Program-made: the position numbers and the translations under genes
Shown: piece after piece, positions 19,801-29,800 of the stretch
Layout of the letters: every line of letters starts with the position of its first letter
How positions within the stretch are numbered: the stretch's first letter is position 1
NCBI GenBank assembly: GCA_026874595.1
Contig: CM049322.1
Location: 1,225,900-1,289,899, forward strand
Reading direction: 5' to 3'
Source of the DNA: Sipunculus nudus
Taxonomy: Eukaryota > Annelida > Sipuncula > Golfingiida > Sipunculidae
Length of the DNA stretch: 64,000 nucleotides
Notes under the pieces: generated by a model
The model's input: only the letters and a program-made list of their open reading frames with translations
The model's database searches: none
What the model was told of the DNA's origin: nothing

Positions 19801-20507
19801 CCCTGCACGCACTTGTGGAGTCCCATCGGCGTGTCATTGAAAGCGTAGGAGAGCTCGACGTTGCAATGCAGAGGGCCATGCAAAACACGGAACGCGCCAA
19901 TGAGTGCCCATTAAATTTTCTGGCGTCACGTCTGATTTCGTGCGTCTACAACTTAAGAGACACGCGGGGCGGCGCAGAAAAAAGCACTGCTTCGGACGGA
20001 GATTGCGATCAGTCCGAAGACTGCCCGTTGGTATATACGTGGGGTTCAGTGGCCGTCGGGAGCGGACCCCATATGCCGCAGCTGGCGCGCACACTCCGCA
20101 AAAGGTTTTCGCCTGCAGCGTGTAAACCATTGCAGTTGTGCTCGGCCGATTACGACCCTTGCGCACAACGAGCACGCCACGGACCAACTGACCGTTTTGG
20201 CAGGGTAGGGCGGAAGACCGATTCTGTTCTCAGCGGGCAAAGCACAGCTTACAGGTCCCGCAATGGCGATTTCGTGTCCGCTTTGTACGACTGCACAGCC
20301 GACCCGTCAGTTGGGTCCTTGTCACCTGTAAATGGCGTTTACGCTTATTTCACATGGCTTCAACAGAAACGCCATGCCTTGTGGGCTGTTGACGGGGACG
20401 TGAACGAAAAGCAGCAGCAGGTGCCGTGGGACACATTAGAAATGACGTGTCAGGCGTGGACTTCCACATCAGGACTCACCCCCGCTGTCGAACCTTACAA
20501 ACTTTAA
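16815..20507 (+). CDS. Very large hypothetical protein (1230 aa), capsid/tegument candidate
   Basis: Largest gene in the window. The ATG at 16815 is in strong context (GGGATGG) downstream of the TATA box; the longer frame starts with TTG. No signal peptide or TM segment. The protein is rich in Cys, His and Trp, with a Lys-rich segment near residues 505-525 and a Gly/Ser-rich beta-like part around residues 750-870. Size is in the range of herpesvirus major capsid proteins (about 1150-1400 aa). Location just downstream of the terminase is compatible with a structural gene, but I cannot identify a capsid motif by eye; a large tegument protein is equally possible. Confidence 0.85.
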   Translation: MEDLCQVSARIDTPCILDEWVPVHKVRDYHAQSKDGWDHRRLLQIFGHLFARSFPFPPSTHADYKREVELVDSVVKACGTRWCVSQPVPDVDGVRMTKVAVLLARFCTPGADDISEHLRHRFIVALEHAATRMVEGAGVVHVRVICPYQDSAKEELARDVLAYDVTDTWNGLSARCGKQPPAWNATPEWNRASAGFCRYAGTCQPDLDDTDGRAPSAKRLCLETRTCVRSRFFIVWPSGHVSCKPHLDSWAVSGSNPSTRPAEHFHTLFDRMLMEACLPSLSRVPDSALLYLLCRLLSPERAIGICSHKYPVFIQNALAEKARPIPVQTLRRTAAAGWWEAANVAWMQYAVDTGMFGEYNAILRTEQIADALAQAANERVTFIKRGEGVWNICHAVHHLLNTCRNLVSQVNRQANEVCIPFTEVDGFVGVPGIKAYRHDLFLKAYRTSQGLLRFKPPSSHDPRARSFSVPWHHRSSLIPDVLTRGGFQSTSPRSCVKDEKTGPSKKKWNKNSDMFWVWFPSGAPETDHFCHKRTEAEGPAETPCPECWDILEWQADHEKVGLENGSGSGQRHPTSCLLGFGCRSVQIKRLLLHLAVGCAVAPRRCGHARDATDVSESHVSCPATAWWKAHYVPATVSLHREWRDVMPWKTNNWQNAHPQTAQEGTAASARFVGNLETLNDLIRNPNVHPVPAPFNSDEALSDVYRSVRQASSIPDTDQRPDPGLLDVHVLQCLSFNDDATQVVWRATGSDDCKMPHPVYGKIPLASPYISVWGSSSQGGAVLGSGDTAGAVHLAWGGTAFDTNRVYVTFSGPRMTTYSSEGTVKNHSGATFSRSAQRSQGLMIQRTNNNRGGIQNLLLSELQRHVCAHISDPVAQHHLTRNVPGIVVVNVNFCVDHHGPTNVSRIPGKMVRYTRAVKARKFPGVALSVLVPIKCTTRLRIKNIHVTPVGGNTGKTPECVAVEDADVDENRSVTASLPCNLHKCCSATYPKASNPHTLHALVESHRRVIESVGELDVAMQRAMQNTERANECPLNFLASRLISCVYNLRDTRGGAEKSTASDGDCDQSEDCPLVYTWGSVAVGSGPHMPQLARTLRKRFSPAACKPLQLCSADYDPCAQRARHGPTDRFGRVGRKTDSVLSGQSTAYRSRNGDFVSALYDCTADPSVGSLSPVNGVYAYFTWLQQKRHALWAVDGDVNEKQQQVPWDTLEMTCQAWTSTSGLTPAVEPYKL

Positions 20508-20738
20508 ATAGCAAAATATAAACTAATGTTTCAACACACACACATATCTATGTATGTACAACAAACAATAGATCATGGACATACAACTGTTTTATTGTTG
20601 ATATATAATATAAAGCAACAGTGTTCACAAAATATCAGTTTGACATATTATACTTAAGCATTATGCAATATCTCTTGTGAATCTATTCAAATGTGTATAA
20701 GTATGCGTGTGTATGGATGCCATTCTCGAATACGACAT

Positions 20739-23357
20739 TCACATAAAAACATTGGGTTCTTCCTTATGCGTGAAACCTTGTGTTATGAATTGCCATACGT
20801 AATCATGACCTTTGGGGGTCGAGTACAGATTGTTTGCGAAGGGTTTGAACATGTACATGGTGGTGTATATGGCGTTCTTTAGTATGTACCATTTTGTGTG
20901 TGCTGCTGTGCCCTCTTGTATGTTTGATGCCGTACAAATTCCCAAAGCGTTTATATTTTTTTCAACCTCCTGAAATGCTATGTTGCGCAGTAACAGAACA
21001 GAGGACCGTATTTTTGCAAGTTTCTGTGACTTTTTGTTGTGTCTTTTACCATCAAGGCGGAGAGTTGCAGTAGGGTCCAAACATATATCTGCGGAGAGTT
21101 TATCAATATCTGTCAGGTTGTATACAAGCTGGCGAAGAACTAACAAAGCGTAAGGTGCCCCGTCGTATTGCCTGTCCATCCATTCGTGCATCTCCATTCC
21201 GGGGATGTATAGTGTGTCCCGTGATTCAGCAGCACTCTCTGTTTCCCTACGCTTGGCCCATTCTTCCTCGTACGCTTTGACTGCACCCGCCAGGTCTTGC
21301 CTGTCGTTCAGCAGACACAAAAGCCATAAACCGGGGAAAGCGCTTGATGTGGTGACTCGGCGATCCATACCTTTCAAATACATCAAAATATATGAAGTAA
21401 ACGCTTCCCATGTTTGTTTAGTCCGGTGCCATCCTATAGCGTACAGCAGCAGCGTGACGTTAATCCCTAGCACTGCTGCTCGCCGAACGCTACTGTACTT
21501 GTACAACGCGTAGAAGACGCCCCTGCAGTCATCTGATGCGTTCTCGTCTGTCAGAACGGCCTGAATGGGCCTGTCCTCTAACCGGTAGCTCGGGTTCCCT
21601 TCCTCGTCCCTGGGCGTGGCACCAAAGACCATAGTGTACAGCATGTCTGCCGTGTGGCATGAGGACGTCATTAGCTTTTCCGCACTGCCGTACGATGGCT
21701 GTGGCCACACGACGTAAGGTGTCCAGTCTGCCTTTTGGTTCAAGGGGTCCGCGTGCGTCATATGACTTTCACTTGCTTCCCTCTGGGACTCGGACACGTC
21801 ATTTCGTATGCCCTCCCAGCATGAATCGTTACCTGTCGTGGCAGCAACAGAACCCGATACGGAAGCGGCCGTTGGAAAACCTCCTAAAGGAGGGAGGGCC
21901 TCCCATTCCAGTCCAGTTTGCAACAGTGGTCTGTAACCTAAATCCTTCTTTCCGCATTTGAACCCCGTCAGGAACATGTCGTAGTAACACTCGAGAGCCA
22001 CTTGCGTGCTCGCCACGACATCCGCCCACCTGCGGGACATCACATATTGTATCTGACGGTTATTTTGCGATATCTCATACCAAGCGTACAGGTACCAAAG
22101 GCCGGCGTAGAGGTCCGAGAAGTGCCGGTTCGCATCACAGTCCAGTTGGTGGGTCAACGTTCCGACATCTGCCACGGCGTTGTTGACAGCGAGCACGAAT
22201 GCTGGTGCGACGGTAACGAAAGAACCCTTACTGTCCTGTGGCACCCTCCAGGCCCCGCTGCTTCCCTGGCGGCCTGGCGGGACCAGGTTCACGTTAGCCA
22301 AGGACGGGTCGGTTGGTCCCATTTCATGCCGGAGCAATGTCTCTTGCAAACTGGAGAAACGTGACCTGGTGAAATCCTTTATTTTTTTCCCCTTTGACGT
22401 AATCATATGGAAAAGTAAATGTGTCTCGGGACCGTACACGGGCAATGCTGGGCGATCACACTGTTGCGTGGAAGCCGCGAGTACTCTTTTCGCATGCTCG
22501 GTCGGAAGTTGGAATGCAGGTAAACGTTGGCGGCACGTAAGCAACGCGCGTTTTGACATGTTCATTGTCTGCAAAGCCCTTTTAGTACGTGTCTGGCCAT
22601 CTACCGTTTTTACCATCATGGGTACCAGCTGCTCCACGAGCGGGGGAACAGAAGCGTCTGCTTTGTTTCCATGACTCATCAGTTCATCAGGGCAGGGTCG
22701 TGATGTTGGTTGACGCAATGGGCTACGAGACCTGCGCTGGTCCTCTTCCTCTGGATGGACCATTTCTGGAGGCCGTCGACTGAATGCGTCGTTCAGTGTT
22801 GTCAAATGTCCCATGAGTGCATCCGTGAGTTCAGCCGCACGGGCGGTGTCGCCTGTGGTCCGTCGTAAAAAGTCTTCGGCTAACCCCTTAACCCTTTCCC
22901 CGGCGATGCACAGCGCGTCCTGGGTCCCCGGTTCCATTAACCGTATGAGGTCCAACAACTCTGTCCGGTATCGGTCGTGGACGTCTGTCACAGCTTCATC
23001 GTGCAGCCGTTTCGCTTTCAGCCGTAAAAGCGGTAGGTACCCGTCCCTCATGGTGCGCATTTTGAGTCTTGCAGTCCTCAGACTCTCCCTGGTACGAGCG
23101 GAATGAACCAGTAAAACATGGTACAAGGGAGGCAAACGGTTATTGGCGGTAGACTGTGACATGACGGCGTTGTCAGGTGTCCACGCAGAAATGTTAGCGC
23201 CAGAACACGTCCCGCTGTCCAGTATTTCAAGCCTGCGGTGGAACTCTTTGTCCGACTCCAGTGTGCCATTTTCGAACAAATGATCACTTCTTCTTCGTCC
23301 GCTAGTAGTATCATGTGGATCTCCGCGCCATTGAGCCATGGCATGAGAAGACCGCAT
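20739..23357 (-). CDS. Large hypothetical protein (872 aa)
   Basis: Intact 872-aa minus-strand frame. First ATG at 23357; an internal ATG at 23339 (MAQWRGD) has the better initiation context (GCCATGG) and may be the real start. N-terminal ~200 residues are Arg/Glu/Leu-rich and probably coiled-coil; residues ~205-235 are Pro/Arg/Ser-rich; the C-terminal two-thirds appears helical and globular. No TM segment. Convergent with the 1230-aa gene, the two ending 231 bases apart in AT-rich DNA. Function unknown; size and position suit a virion component. Confidence 0.82.
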   Translation of the reverse strand: MRSSHAMAQWRGDPHDTTSGRRRSDHLFENGTLESDKEFHRRLEILDSGTCSGANISAWTPDNAVMSQSTANNRLPPLYHVLLVHSARTRESLRTARLKMRTMRDGYLPLLRLKAKRLHDEAVTDVHDRYRTELLDLIRLMEPGTQDALCIAGERVKGLAEDFLRRTTGDTARAAELTDALMGHLTTLNDAFSRRPPEMVHPEEEDQRRSRSPLRQPTSRPCPDELMSHGNKADASVPPLVEQLVPMMVKTVDGQTRTKRALQTMNMSKRALLTCRQRLPAFQLPTEHAKRVLAASTQQCDRPALPVYGPETHLLFHMITSKGKKIKDFTRSRFSSLQETLLRHEMGPTDPSLANVNLVPPGRQGSSGAWRVPQDSKGSFVTVAPAFVLAVNNAVADVGTLTHQLDCDANRHFSDLYAGLWYLYAWYEISQNNRQIQYVMSRRWADVVASTQVALECYYDMFLTGFKCGKKDLGYRPLLQTGLEWEALPPLGGFPTAASVSGSVAATTGNDSCWEGIRNDVSESQREASESHMTHADPLNQKADWTPYVVWPQPSYGSAEKLMTSSCHTADMLYTMVFGATPRDEEGNPSYRLEDRPIQAVLTDENASDDCRGVFYALYKYSSVRRAAVLGINVTLLLYAIGWHRTKQTWEAFTSYILMYLKGMDRRVTTSSAFPGLWLLCLLNDRQDLAGAVKAYEEEWAKRRETESAAESRDTLYIPGMEMHEWMDRQYDGAPYALLVLRQLVYNLTDIDKLSADICLDPTATLRLDGKRHNKKSQKLAKIRSSVLLLRNIAFQEVEKNINALGICTASNIQEGTAAHTKWYILKNAIYTTMYMFKPFANNLYSTPKGHDYVWQFITQGFTHKEEPNVFM

Positions 23358-23532
23358 TCATAAAGTGATATGTGTGTCAGGAACCTCCAACTCTAAGCCA
23401 ATAAAGCCACCGCACGCCATTGACCATGCGAGACAAGCGGGCGCCTACATGCTCTATCAGTCTAACCTGCTGCCCCATATGCATCCTGATCTTTGAGGTA
23501 CCCGTGCAGTTGAATATTATTAGCACTCTACG

Positions 23533-24936
23533 CTACTGTGTGTACTTCTCAATCGGGCAGACGGTTGTCACCAGTTCATACATCGCTTTTGTGTAGCGGT
23601 CGGCGTGTTCGAGCACAGACAGGTCAGTTGGTGCGCGGAACGTACATATGGGCCCTGCGGGGGCGCCGCCTTCACACTTGCTTCGTCCTTCGCCAATAGG
23701 AAGAACATATCCGCATTCTTGAGAGCAGAACACCATTTCTGAAAAGGCCACGTTCGAGAATTGGCCCCCGTCTCCACAGCCTGTTTGAGGTTGAAATGTT
23801 CGCTCGGATGCGCTGTCCCTTTTATCGTTTGTGGCATCTGCTTTTTCCTTAACAGTGAAACGTCTCACGCGACAGCACGTCTTTCCAACCCACACGTATG
23901 AACTGAAACGAACGCGAAGTGCGTGTATGCGGTGCTGTTGCTGTGCACCCTTTCTCCAGTGCGCTGCTGATGATCGATGCAAGAACTCGCGCAGGCGCCA
24001 GGTAGTGTCGCAAACCTGGTAAAACGCCGATTGACACGCGAACGTAATTCGTTCTTTTGAAAAGACAGGCGACACTATACTGGAGTACTTGAACGTCCTG
24101 GCGACTTGTTGATATTGCGAGCGGATGAGATCCTGTTTATGGACACTTGCGTTGAAGCCGATACTTTTCACTTCGACCACACACACCCATGCGCAACGGC
24201 CTTTGGGGTGTGCGGCCAGCAGTACCACATCCGGCCGTCTCGTCCCTTTCAGCTGTAGGCGCTTCTTCGCATCCATCCGTTTTACTTTCCGACGTGGTGG
24301 CCACCTCACAGAGTTGCATGTCGGCAAAGGTCTGTTGCTTTCTGTTGAGGCAGTACCGACGTTTGATATTGGGATGTGCGGTCCGACGGGTGTTTCACAT
24401 ACAACGGTAACTTTAACATCTTTGGCCCATTGTAATAAAACAGGCGTAGGTATGTCTTCGCCTTTTTTAAACGGATAACATTCCAACATGGTCAGCGCCC
24501 TTAGTATAAACCCCCTGGCGTTTGATTCGGCGTGTGCGGCCTGCACGGAACTCGATGCTTGCCAAAATAGGGCATTTCCGAATGCGATTTCTACCACGTC
24601 TTTCAAATTGGTAACTTTATAGAGACGATTTTGTAGTCGCGTGTGGAACCGTTCACCAGCCGTTGTCGAACGGGCGTGGCAGCGGTCGAGGTTTGCCAGG
24701 ACTGGGGCTATCACGCCCTTGTTGTACGATTCGAACGTCTGGAACACCTTGGGTGACACATGTCCCGTATGTGCGGTCCAGGATGAAACTGCTCTCCGAA
24801 GTAAAGGGTTTTTAACCGCTGCAGATTTCCATGCAGCAAACTCGCGACATCTCTGCACTGTGTACAACTTTGTGAGTTCTGACACCAGTTCTTGCTTGTG
24901 GAGACGATACCTCTCATGGTGGACACGTTTTTCCAT
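23533..24936 (-). CDS. PD-(D/E)XK-type nuclease candidate (467 aa)
   Basis: 467 aa. Residues 235-257 read PD followed, after a hydrophobic strand and a short loop, by VCVVEVKS; D236, E255 and K257 fit the PD-(D/E)XK nuclease signature, and a Gln-containing helix (about residues 272-277, IRSQYQQVA) follows as in many members. Herpesviruses encode two families with this fold, the alkaline exonuclease and UL24; which, if either, this matches cannot be settled by eye. A basic KRMDAKKRLQLKG patch precedes the core. The C-terminal part holds Cys/His clusters. Its promoter is probably the minus-strand TATATAT near 25030 with a CACGTG palindrome just upstream. Confidence 0.6.
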   Translation of the reverse strand: MEKRVHHERYRLHKQELVSELTKLYTVQRCREFAAWKSAAVKNPLLRRAVSSWTAHTGHVSPKVFQTFESYNKGVIAPVLANLDRCHARSTTAGERFHTRLQNRLYKVTNLKDVVEIAFGNALFWQASSSVQAAHAESNARGFILRALTMLECYPFKKGEDIPTPVLLQWAKDVKVTVVCETPVGPHIPISNVGTASTESNRPLPTCNSVRWPPRRKVKRMDAKKRLQLKGTRRPDVVLLAAHPKGRCAWVCVVEVKSIGFNASVHKQDLIRSQYQQVARTFKYSSIVSPVFSKERITFACQSAFYQVCDTTWRLREFLHRSSAAHWRKGAQQQHRIHALRVRFSSYVWVGKTCCRVRRFTVKEKADATNDKRDSASERTFQPQTGCGDGGQFSNVAFSEMVFCSQECGYVLPIGEGRSKCEGGAPAGPICTFRAPTDLSVLEHADRYTKAMYELVTTVCPIEKYTQ

Positions 24937-25029
24937 GCCGGTAAAGAGGCCACGCGGTGATCACTGTCAGTTCACTGCCCCCGCATATACCAAATGACGC
25001 ACGCGGTTTACCCCGTGTGACGAGTGTAA

Positions 25030-25058
25030 TATATATGACTCGTGGTTATCACGTGATC
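25030..25058 (-). promoter_or_regulatory. E-box/TATA promoter module
   Basis: Minus-strand TATATAT at about 25030-25037 with ATCACGTGAT about 12-15 bases upstream (about 25047-25056), about 95 bases from the ATG at 24936. Same arrangement as at 16687-16738 and 52789-52818. Confidence 0.5.
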
Positions 25059-25175
25059 ACCATTACCAGTTTCGGTATATGCAAATAGGTTCATGGCATA
25101 TTACGCTGCGTATATGTACGGAAAATGGTTGATTAAACAAATGTATTGGCCACGGCCAACAGTTCCATGTAAGCT

Positions 25176-25607
25176 TTACCCTCCATCTCCCGAAATTTCA
25201 TCATCTTCTTGGTTACTGGAGGTCTTGTCGTTCTCGTTTGTTCGTACATGATTCCTGTTTGTGTTGACACCAACAGTACCGGTGTGTTCCGCCCACATCA
25301 CAGGAGCGGGTTTTGTCCCCCAATACCACAGTTTGCACACAGGATAACCTCTAACTGGTGTTTGGTCCACCTCCCTGACCTTCCAAACGCACAAGACTCG
25401 AGGGGCTCCACAGCACATGTCCGACGCCGTGCAATTTTCCCCTATACGTTTACAATCCTGCACGGGATCTACTTTATGGCGGTCAGTGAGAAGGTGTTTG
25501 GCTAAGGCAAACGGAAACGTACCCCTTAACTTGACTCCGGGTAGCACAAACAACATCAAAGAAACCACGGTCAGATAGGTCAACGCCATGTACGGGCGGG
25601 TACCCAT
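25176..25607 (-). CDS. Secreted knottin-like protein (143 aa)
   Basis: Start at ATG 25607 (MGTRPYMALT), which places a hydrophobic signal sequence at residues ~7-27; the upstream extension has no such logic. The mature part holds six cysteines, C52, C59, C65, C66, C73 and C91, spaced C-x6-C-x5-CC-x6-C-x17-C. This is the CC-containing order of inhibitor-cystine-knot peptides, a fold used by many invertebrate channel-binding and protease-inhibiting peptides. The tail is Asn/Asp/Glu-rich. No TM after the signal. A captured host secreted peptide gene is plausible, but activity cannot be inferred from spacing alone. Confidence 0.65.
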   Translation of the reverse strand: MGTRPYMALTYLTVVSLMLFVLPGVKLRGTFPFALAKHLLTDRHKVDPVQDCKRIGENCTASDMCCGAPRVLCVWKVREVDQTPVRGYPVCKLWYWGTKPAPVMWAEHTGTVGVNTNRNHVRTNENDKTSSNQEDDEISGDGG

Positions 25608-25864
25608 TGCAATCTGAAATCGTCCTCTATCGTGCAAACCAATGGAATTGCGCTTATGCACGAGACGTGAAATGTTTGCTGGCGACTTTAACCATGGTCT
25701 GCGTTTCACAAATACTTTAACATTCGAGGCTAGAGATATACACGATGGGACTGCACTGTACAGGACGATAAATGGACACCATATGCCGGGAGCAGACGTC
25801 GGTGTGTACACTAGTGCAGAGATGTCGTATTTATTTTCCTCACAAGGAATCTGTCCTCGTCAGA

Positions 25865-26716
25865 TTAGTCATTAAGGTCGAACCTGTATTCCTCAAATGA
25901 TGGAATGGTCACGACATAATATTGCTTTGCCTGATTCTGTACGGCAGTCATGAGCATATCGGCTCTCTCATATTCACCCGATACATACAAGGCATACCAC
26001 ACATCAGACCACATGTGCGGACGCTGGTGCAGCCAATCGAAAAAACGGATACCGATAAAGCAGGAGGACACCCCTGCGGCGATATAAGAGAGTTCCTGAT
26101 CAGACATGATGTCCATCTCGTAGAGTGTATTTAACAGCCCGTTGCTTTTAAGATCCAATCCATCCAATAGGTCACCTGAAATATCCCTCAACGTTTGTTT
26201 CGTGTAGTACACGTATCTACATTCTGAAGTGTATGCACATGTAGGTTTAGATAAAAGAACTGGAACCGTCGTGCCTGCTTTGATGTTCTTAGCAATAGAC
26301 CGTTGTTTTTCGATCCATGCGTGTATGCCTTCTACTGTATGTATATCTGGCCGTGTTTTGGCAACGACCTCTCCTGTAAACGCAGCTGCATTATATCTAT
26401 CCCGCACGTACCGCATCCATACATAAGGAGGTATTTCCTCTGGGTACAGAGTGAACGTGCAGTATATGCCATCACTAGGGTCAGGTTCGGTCGCGTCCAA
26501 TGTCGGCAGTGTGTGTATATCTTCCAACCGCAACCCGGTATCTAAGCAATCCGATCCGGGCGTGTGCCCCTCCGTGCGACATTTGTAACACGGTAACGGC
26601 TTGCGACTCCCCATGTGCGCACGGTTTATCACTTCATGTACATCATATGCACTTACATTTATGATATATATACCGACACCTGTGGCGCTAGGTATACAAT
26701 GATACCTTACGTACAT
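25865..26716 (-). CDS. CARD-like domain protein with a zinc-knuckle-like motif (283 aa)
   Basis: 283 aa from ATG 26716; the longer frame begins with GTG. Residues 43-57 contain C-x2-C-x4-H-x5-C, one residue longer than a classical CCHC knuckle. Residues ~174-258 show the helix and hydrophobic pattern of a caspase recruitment domain: a DLLDGL helix 1, LLNTLYEMDIMSDQEL over helices 2-3, then an FFDWLHQRP helix 4, WSDVWYALYVSGEYERADML over helices 5-6. CARDs mediate homotypic assembly of caspase and NF-kB adaptor complexes, so a viral one would be expected to act as decoy or adaptor. Divergent from the EGF-repeat gene, with a GTCACGTGAC element between. No CARD is seen in the IAPs here, so this may be a separate acquisition. 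Confidence 0.6.
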   Translation of the reverse strand: MYVRYHCIPSATGVGIYIINVSAYDVHEVINRAHMGSRKPLPCYKCRTEGHTPGSDCLDTGLRLEDIHTLPTLDATEPDPSDGIYCTFTLYPEEIPPYVWMRYVRDRYNAAAFTGEVVAKTRPDIHTVEGIHAWIEKQRSIAKNIKAGTTVPVLLSKPTCAYTSECRYVYYTKQTLRDISGDLLDGLDLKSNGLLNTLYEMDIMSDQELSYIAAGVSSCFIGIRFFDWLHQRPHMWSDVWYALYVSGEYERADMLMTAVQNQAKQYYVVTIPSFEEYRFDLND

Positions 26717-26754
26717 GTTCCCTGTTTTATTTGCCGTAGCGGCACCAGCCACTC

Positions 26755-26764
26755 GTCACGTGAC
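26755..26764. promoter_or_regulatory. E-box palindrome between divergent genes
   Basis: GTCACGTGAC, a perfect 10-bp palindrome in the roughly 100-base gap between the CARD-like and EGF-repeat genes. An ATATATG TATA-like element follows at about 26788 on the plus strand. Confidence 0.5.
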
Positions 26765-26817
26765 TATGTGTGACACTATCGTGCATGATATATGAGACAA
26801 AATACCAGTCATACAAA

Positions 26818-29800
26818 ATGGGCACTTTTTACAGACAAGTATTATACCTGCCTCTTCTGGCATTGATCGCGCGCCAGATACAGGCCAATCGTAAGGCCGC
26901 ACCCTCGTGGCGTTGGTTAGGAGCGCCGACGGAAAGTGAAATGGCCGGCCCTTTTAAATCGTGTAAGGTAACTGTCAACAACAAGCGTGTTACATGCGAC
27001 GGCAGTAAAGAGACATACACGTACCAGAAAGCAAGACGTTGCTGTGAGTGTGCCGGTTTGGAACTTCCGCGTACAAAGGCATCGCAGGTAGCGTGGATGA
27101 TGGAACTGGCTCCCACGGTGACCAGTGCACATTTCCGCATGGCAATCGAGGACAGAAAAACCGAGGCATGCTCCGTTTTCCGCCGAACTAAGGGTGCTTC
27201 CAAAATGAAGGGATGCCATAAAGAGAAGGCCGGTTTTTTGTGTTGGCCAAAGACTGGTACCCGTTTTTCAGATCCGGATGATAACATGGAACTCGTAGGG
27301 CCTTGGTCAAAGGAGCAAACATTTTGCAAAGACACAGCAAAGAAGAATTGCAGTGGCTTGACAGAAGTCACTAACAAGGAGGCAAAAAGTTGCTGCCAGT
27401 GCGCAGGAGGGCGTTTGCCTGTCATATCAGACCAAGGTTATGACTTCAACAGCGACTCTGTAAGCAAACTGTTGCGACAAGTGAATATTTCAGAAACGTG
27501 GACAATGTTCTCCGAAAACAATCAGGTCATACAAACTCCGGTATGTCACCTCTTTCGTTATGATAACGATATGAAAGCAGGCCTTCACAAACACAAGGAT
27601 CAGAAGGGAAACGTCGATTGCGACCAGAAACATCGGTACATATGTGTCCGTCCAGAGTGCTCTGAGGGATACTGGGGACGCAAATGCAAACGGAATTGCT
27701 CAACAGGATGTTACAGACGTGTGTGTATGGGATACACGGGAACGTGTTCACACGGGTGCAAGGCCGGCCTCAGAGGAAAGCTTTGTAACACAACCTGCAA
27801 CAGTGGACGCTGGGGTAAAAACTGCGCACATAAATGTTCATCCGGGTGCATGAGGGAAAGGGGTGCCAAGCCTGTGTGCTACCCCACAAACGGAACTTGC
27901 TCTTGTAAAGTGGGTTACGCAGGCTCGAGATGTAACAAGTTGTGCACGAACGGAACGTTCGGCCTCGGTTGCAACCGCACGTGTTCTGCAGGTTGTCTGC
28001 GTGAACCGGACGAACAGACGAAAAACGGAACGATGATTAAAGGGACAGCAGTTTGTCGTTCAACAGATGGGGCATGCGATTGCCTGCCCGGGTTCAGAGG
28101 CAAAAGATGTGCGAACGCATGCTTGTCAGGTCAGTGGGGTCTTCATTGTGCCTTCAACTGTTCGGAAGGTTGTTCCCGCCGGAAATGCAATGCAGTAAAC
28201 GGCGGATGTTCATGCATGCCAGGCTTTAAGGGGGCCCGCTGTAACGTGACGTGCCCTCCAGGGACATTGGATGATATATGTACCAGGACATGTTCTAACA
28301 ATTGTGTACCAGTAAAAGGTATCCGTTTATGCGACAAGCACAGCGGGTCTTGCAGTTGCTGTCCAGGTTACTACGGCAAGGATTGCAGCAAGGAGTGTGC
28401 CAGGGACAAGTATGGATCTGATTGTACCAAGACGTGTCCAGTAAACTGCATGCACGCCCCAGGCTCTCATATATGGATGACCAGTGCCAGGGATCGGAAC
28501 TCGTCTTCAAGATACATGTGGCGTGTGTGTGCAAAAGAAACAGGTGCGTGTAGCTGCAAAGCTGGTTACAAAGGTCAGACATGTTCGGAAACATGCAGCC
28601 AGCAGGAATGGGGTGAAAACTGCCACAGTACTTGTCCGGTCAATTGCAACGGGACCGCCTCGGATTCAAATGCTATATGCGACCGGTTTAATGGAACGTG
28701 CTTGTGCAAGGACGGCTATACGGGACACAAATGCGCGCATGTATGCTCTACAGGCACGTGGGGTACGAAATGTTCCCGAAAATGTTCTAGTCGGTGCATC
28801 ACCACATGTAACAGTCATAAGCCGACCTGCAATCATATAAACGGGACGTGCACTTGCCAGCCGGGTTACACGGGTAAACACTGTGAGGCACTCTGTGCAA
28901 ACGGCACGTACGGCCCATCCTGCTCGAAAACGTGCCCAAGCCGTTGTGTGCGTGCACGGAGCATGAATTCTGCTCGGAAAACAACGTATCCGTTATGCGA
29001 CCCCATATCCGGCAGCTGCTTGTGCCAGGCCGGTTACAAAGGACAGTACTGCAATGAAACGTGCTCAGCAGACAAGTGGGGTTCAGAATGTGCCTTTTCG
29101 TGTACGCCTGAATGCAATGGATCCGTTGTAGACAATGGTATACCTGTCCGGAAATGCAACATGGTGAACGGTTCGTGCACGTGCCAGGCCGGGTACGTGG
29201 GCGAGCGCTGCACTGAAATTTGCGACGGTGGGCTTTGGGGGGAGGGTTGTGTCAGTGTATGCGGTGCCGGGTGCTGGAATCGCTCCAGCTGCCACCACGA
29301 AGACGGACATTGTGCACCGTGCATAGACGGGTACACGGGGCCGAGATGTGAGAGTCTGTGCCCGTCCGGTGTTTGGGGAAATAACTGCAGTAGAACCTGT
29401 TCGATCTCTTGTGCGAAAGGCAAATGCAACCCATTCGACGGAAAATGTTACCAATGTAAAGCTGGCAAGGACGGCGACTTCTGCGACGCAGATTGCCCGA
29501 CCGGTGTGTGGGGGACTAACTGCAGTAACACCTGTTCGTTTAATTGTGCAGAAAGCAAATGCAACCCAATCGACGGGAAATGCTACCAATGTATAGCTGG
29601 CAAAGAAGGCGCCTACTGCGAAGCGGATTGCCCGACCGGTCATTGGGGGAATAACTGCAGTAGCACCTGTCCGCCATCTTGTGCAAAAAGCACATGCAGC
29701 CCATTCGACGGGAAATGTTACCGATGTAAAGCTGGCAGAGAAGGCGTCTTCTGCGACTCGGATTGCGGGGAAGGGACGTACGGTCCTAACTGCATGATGT

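Noticed and set aside
16815-20507. Firm call as major capsid protein
   Set aside because: Size and location fit, but no recognisable capsid motif can be seen; kept as a candidate only.
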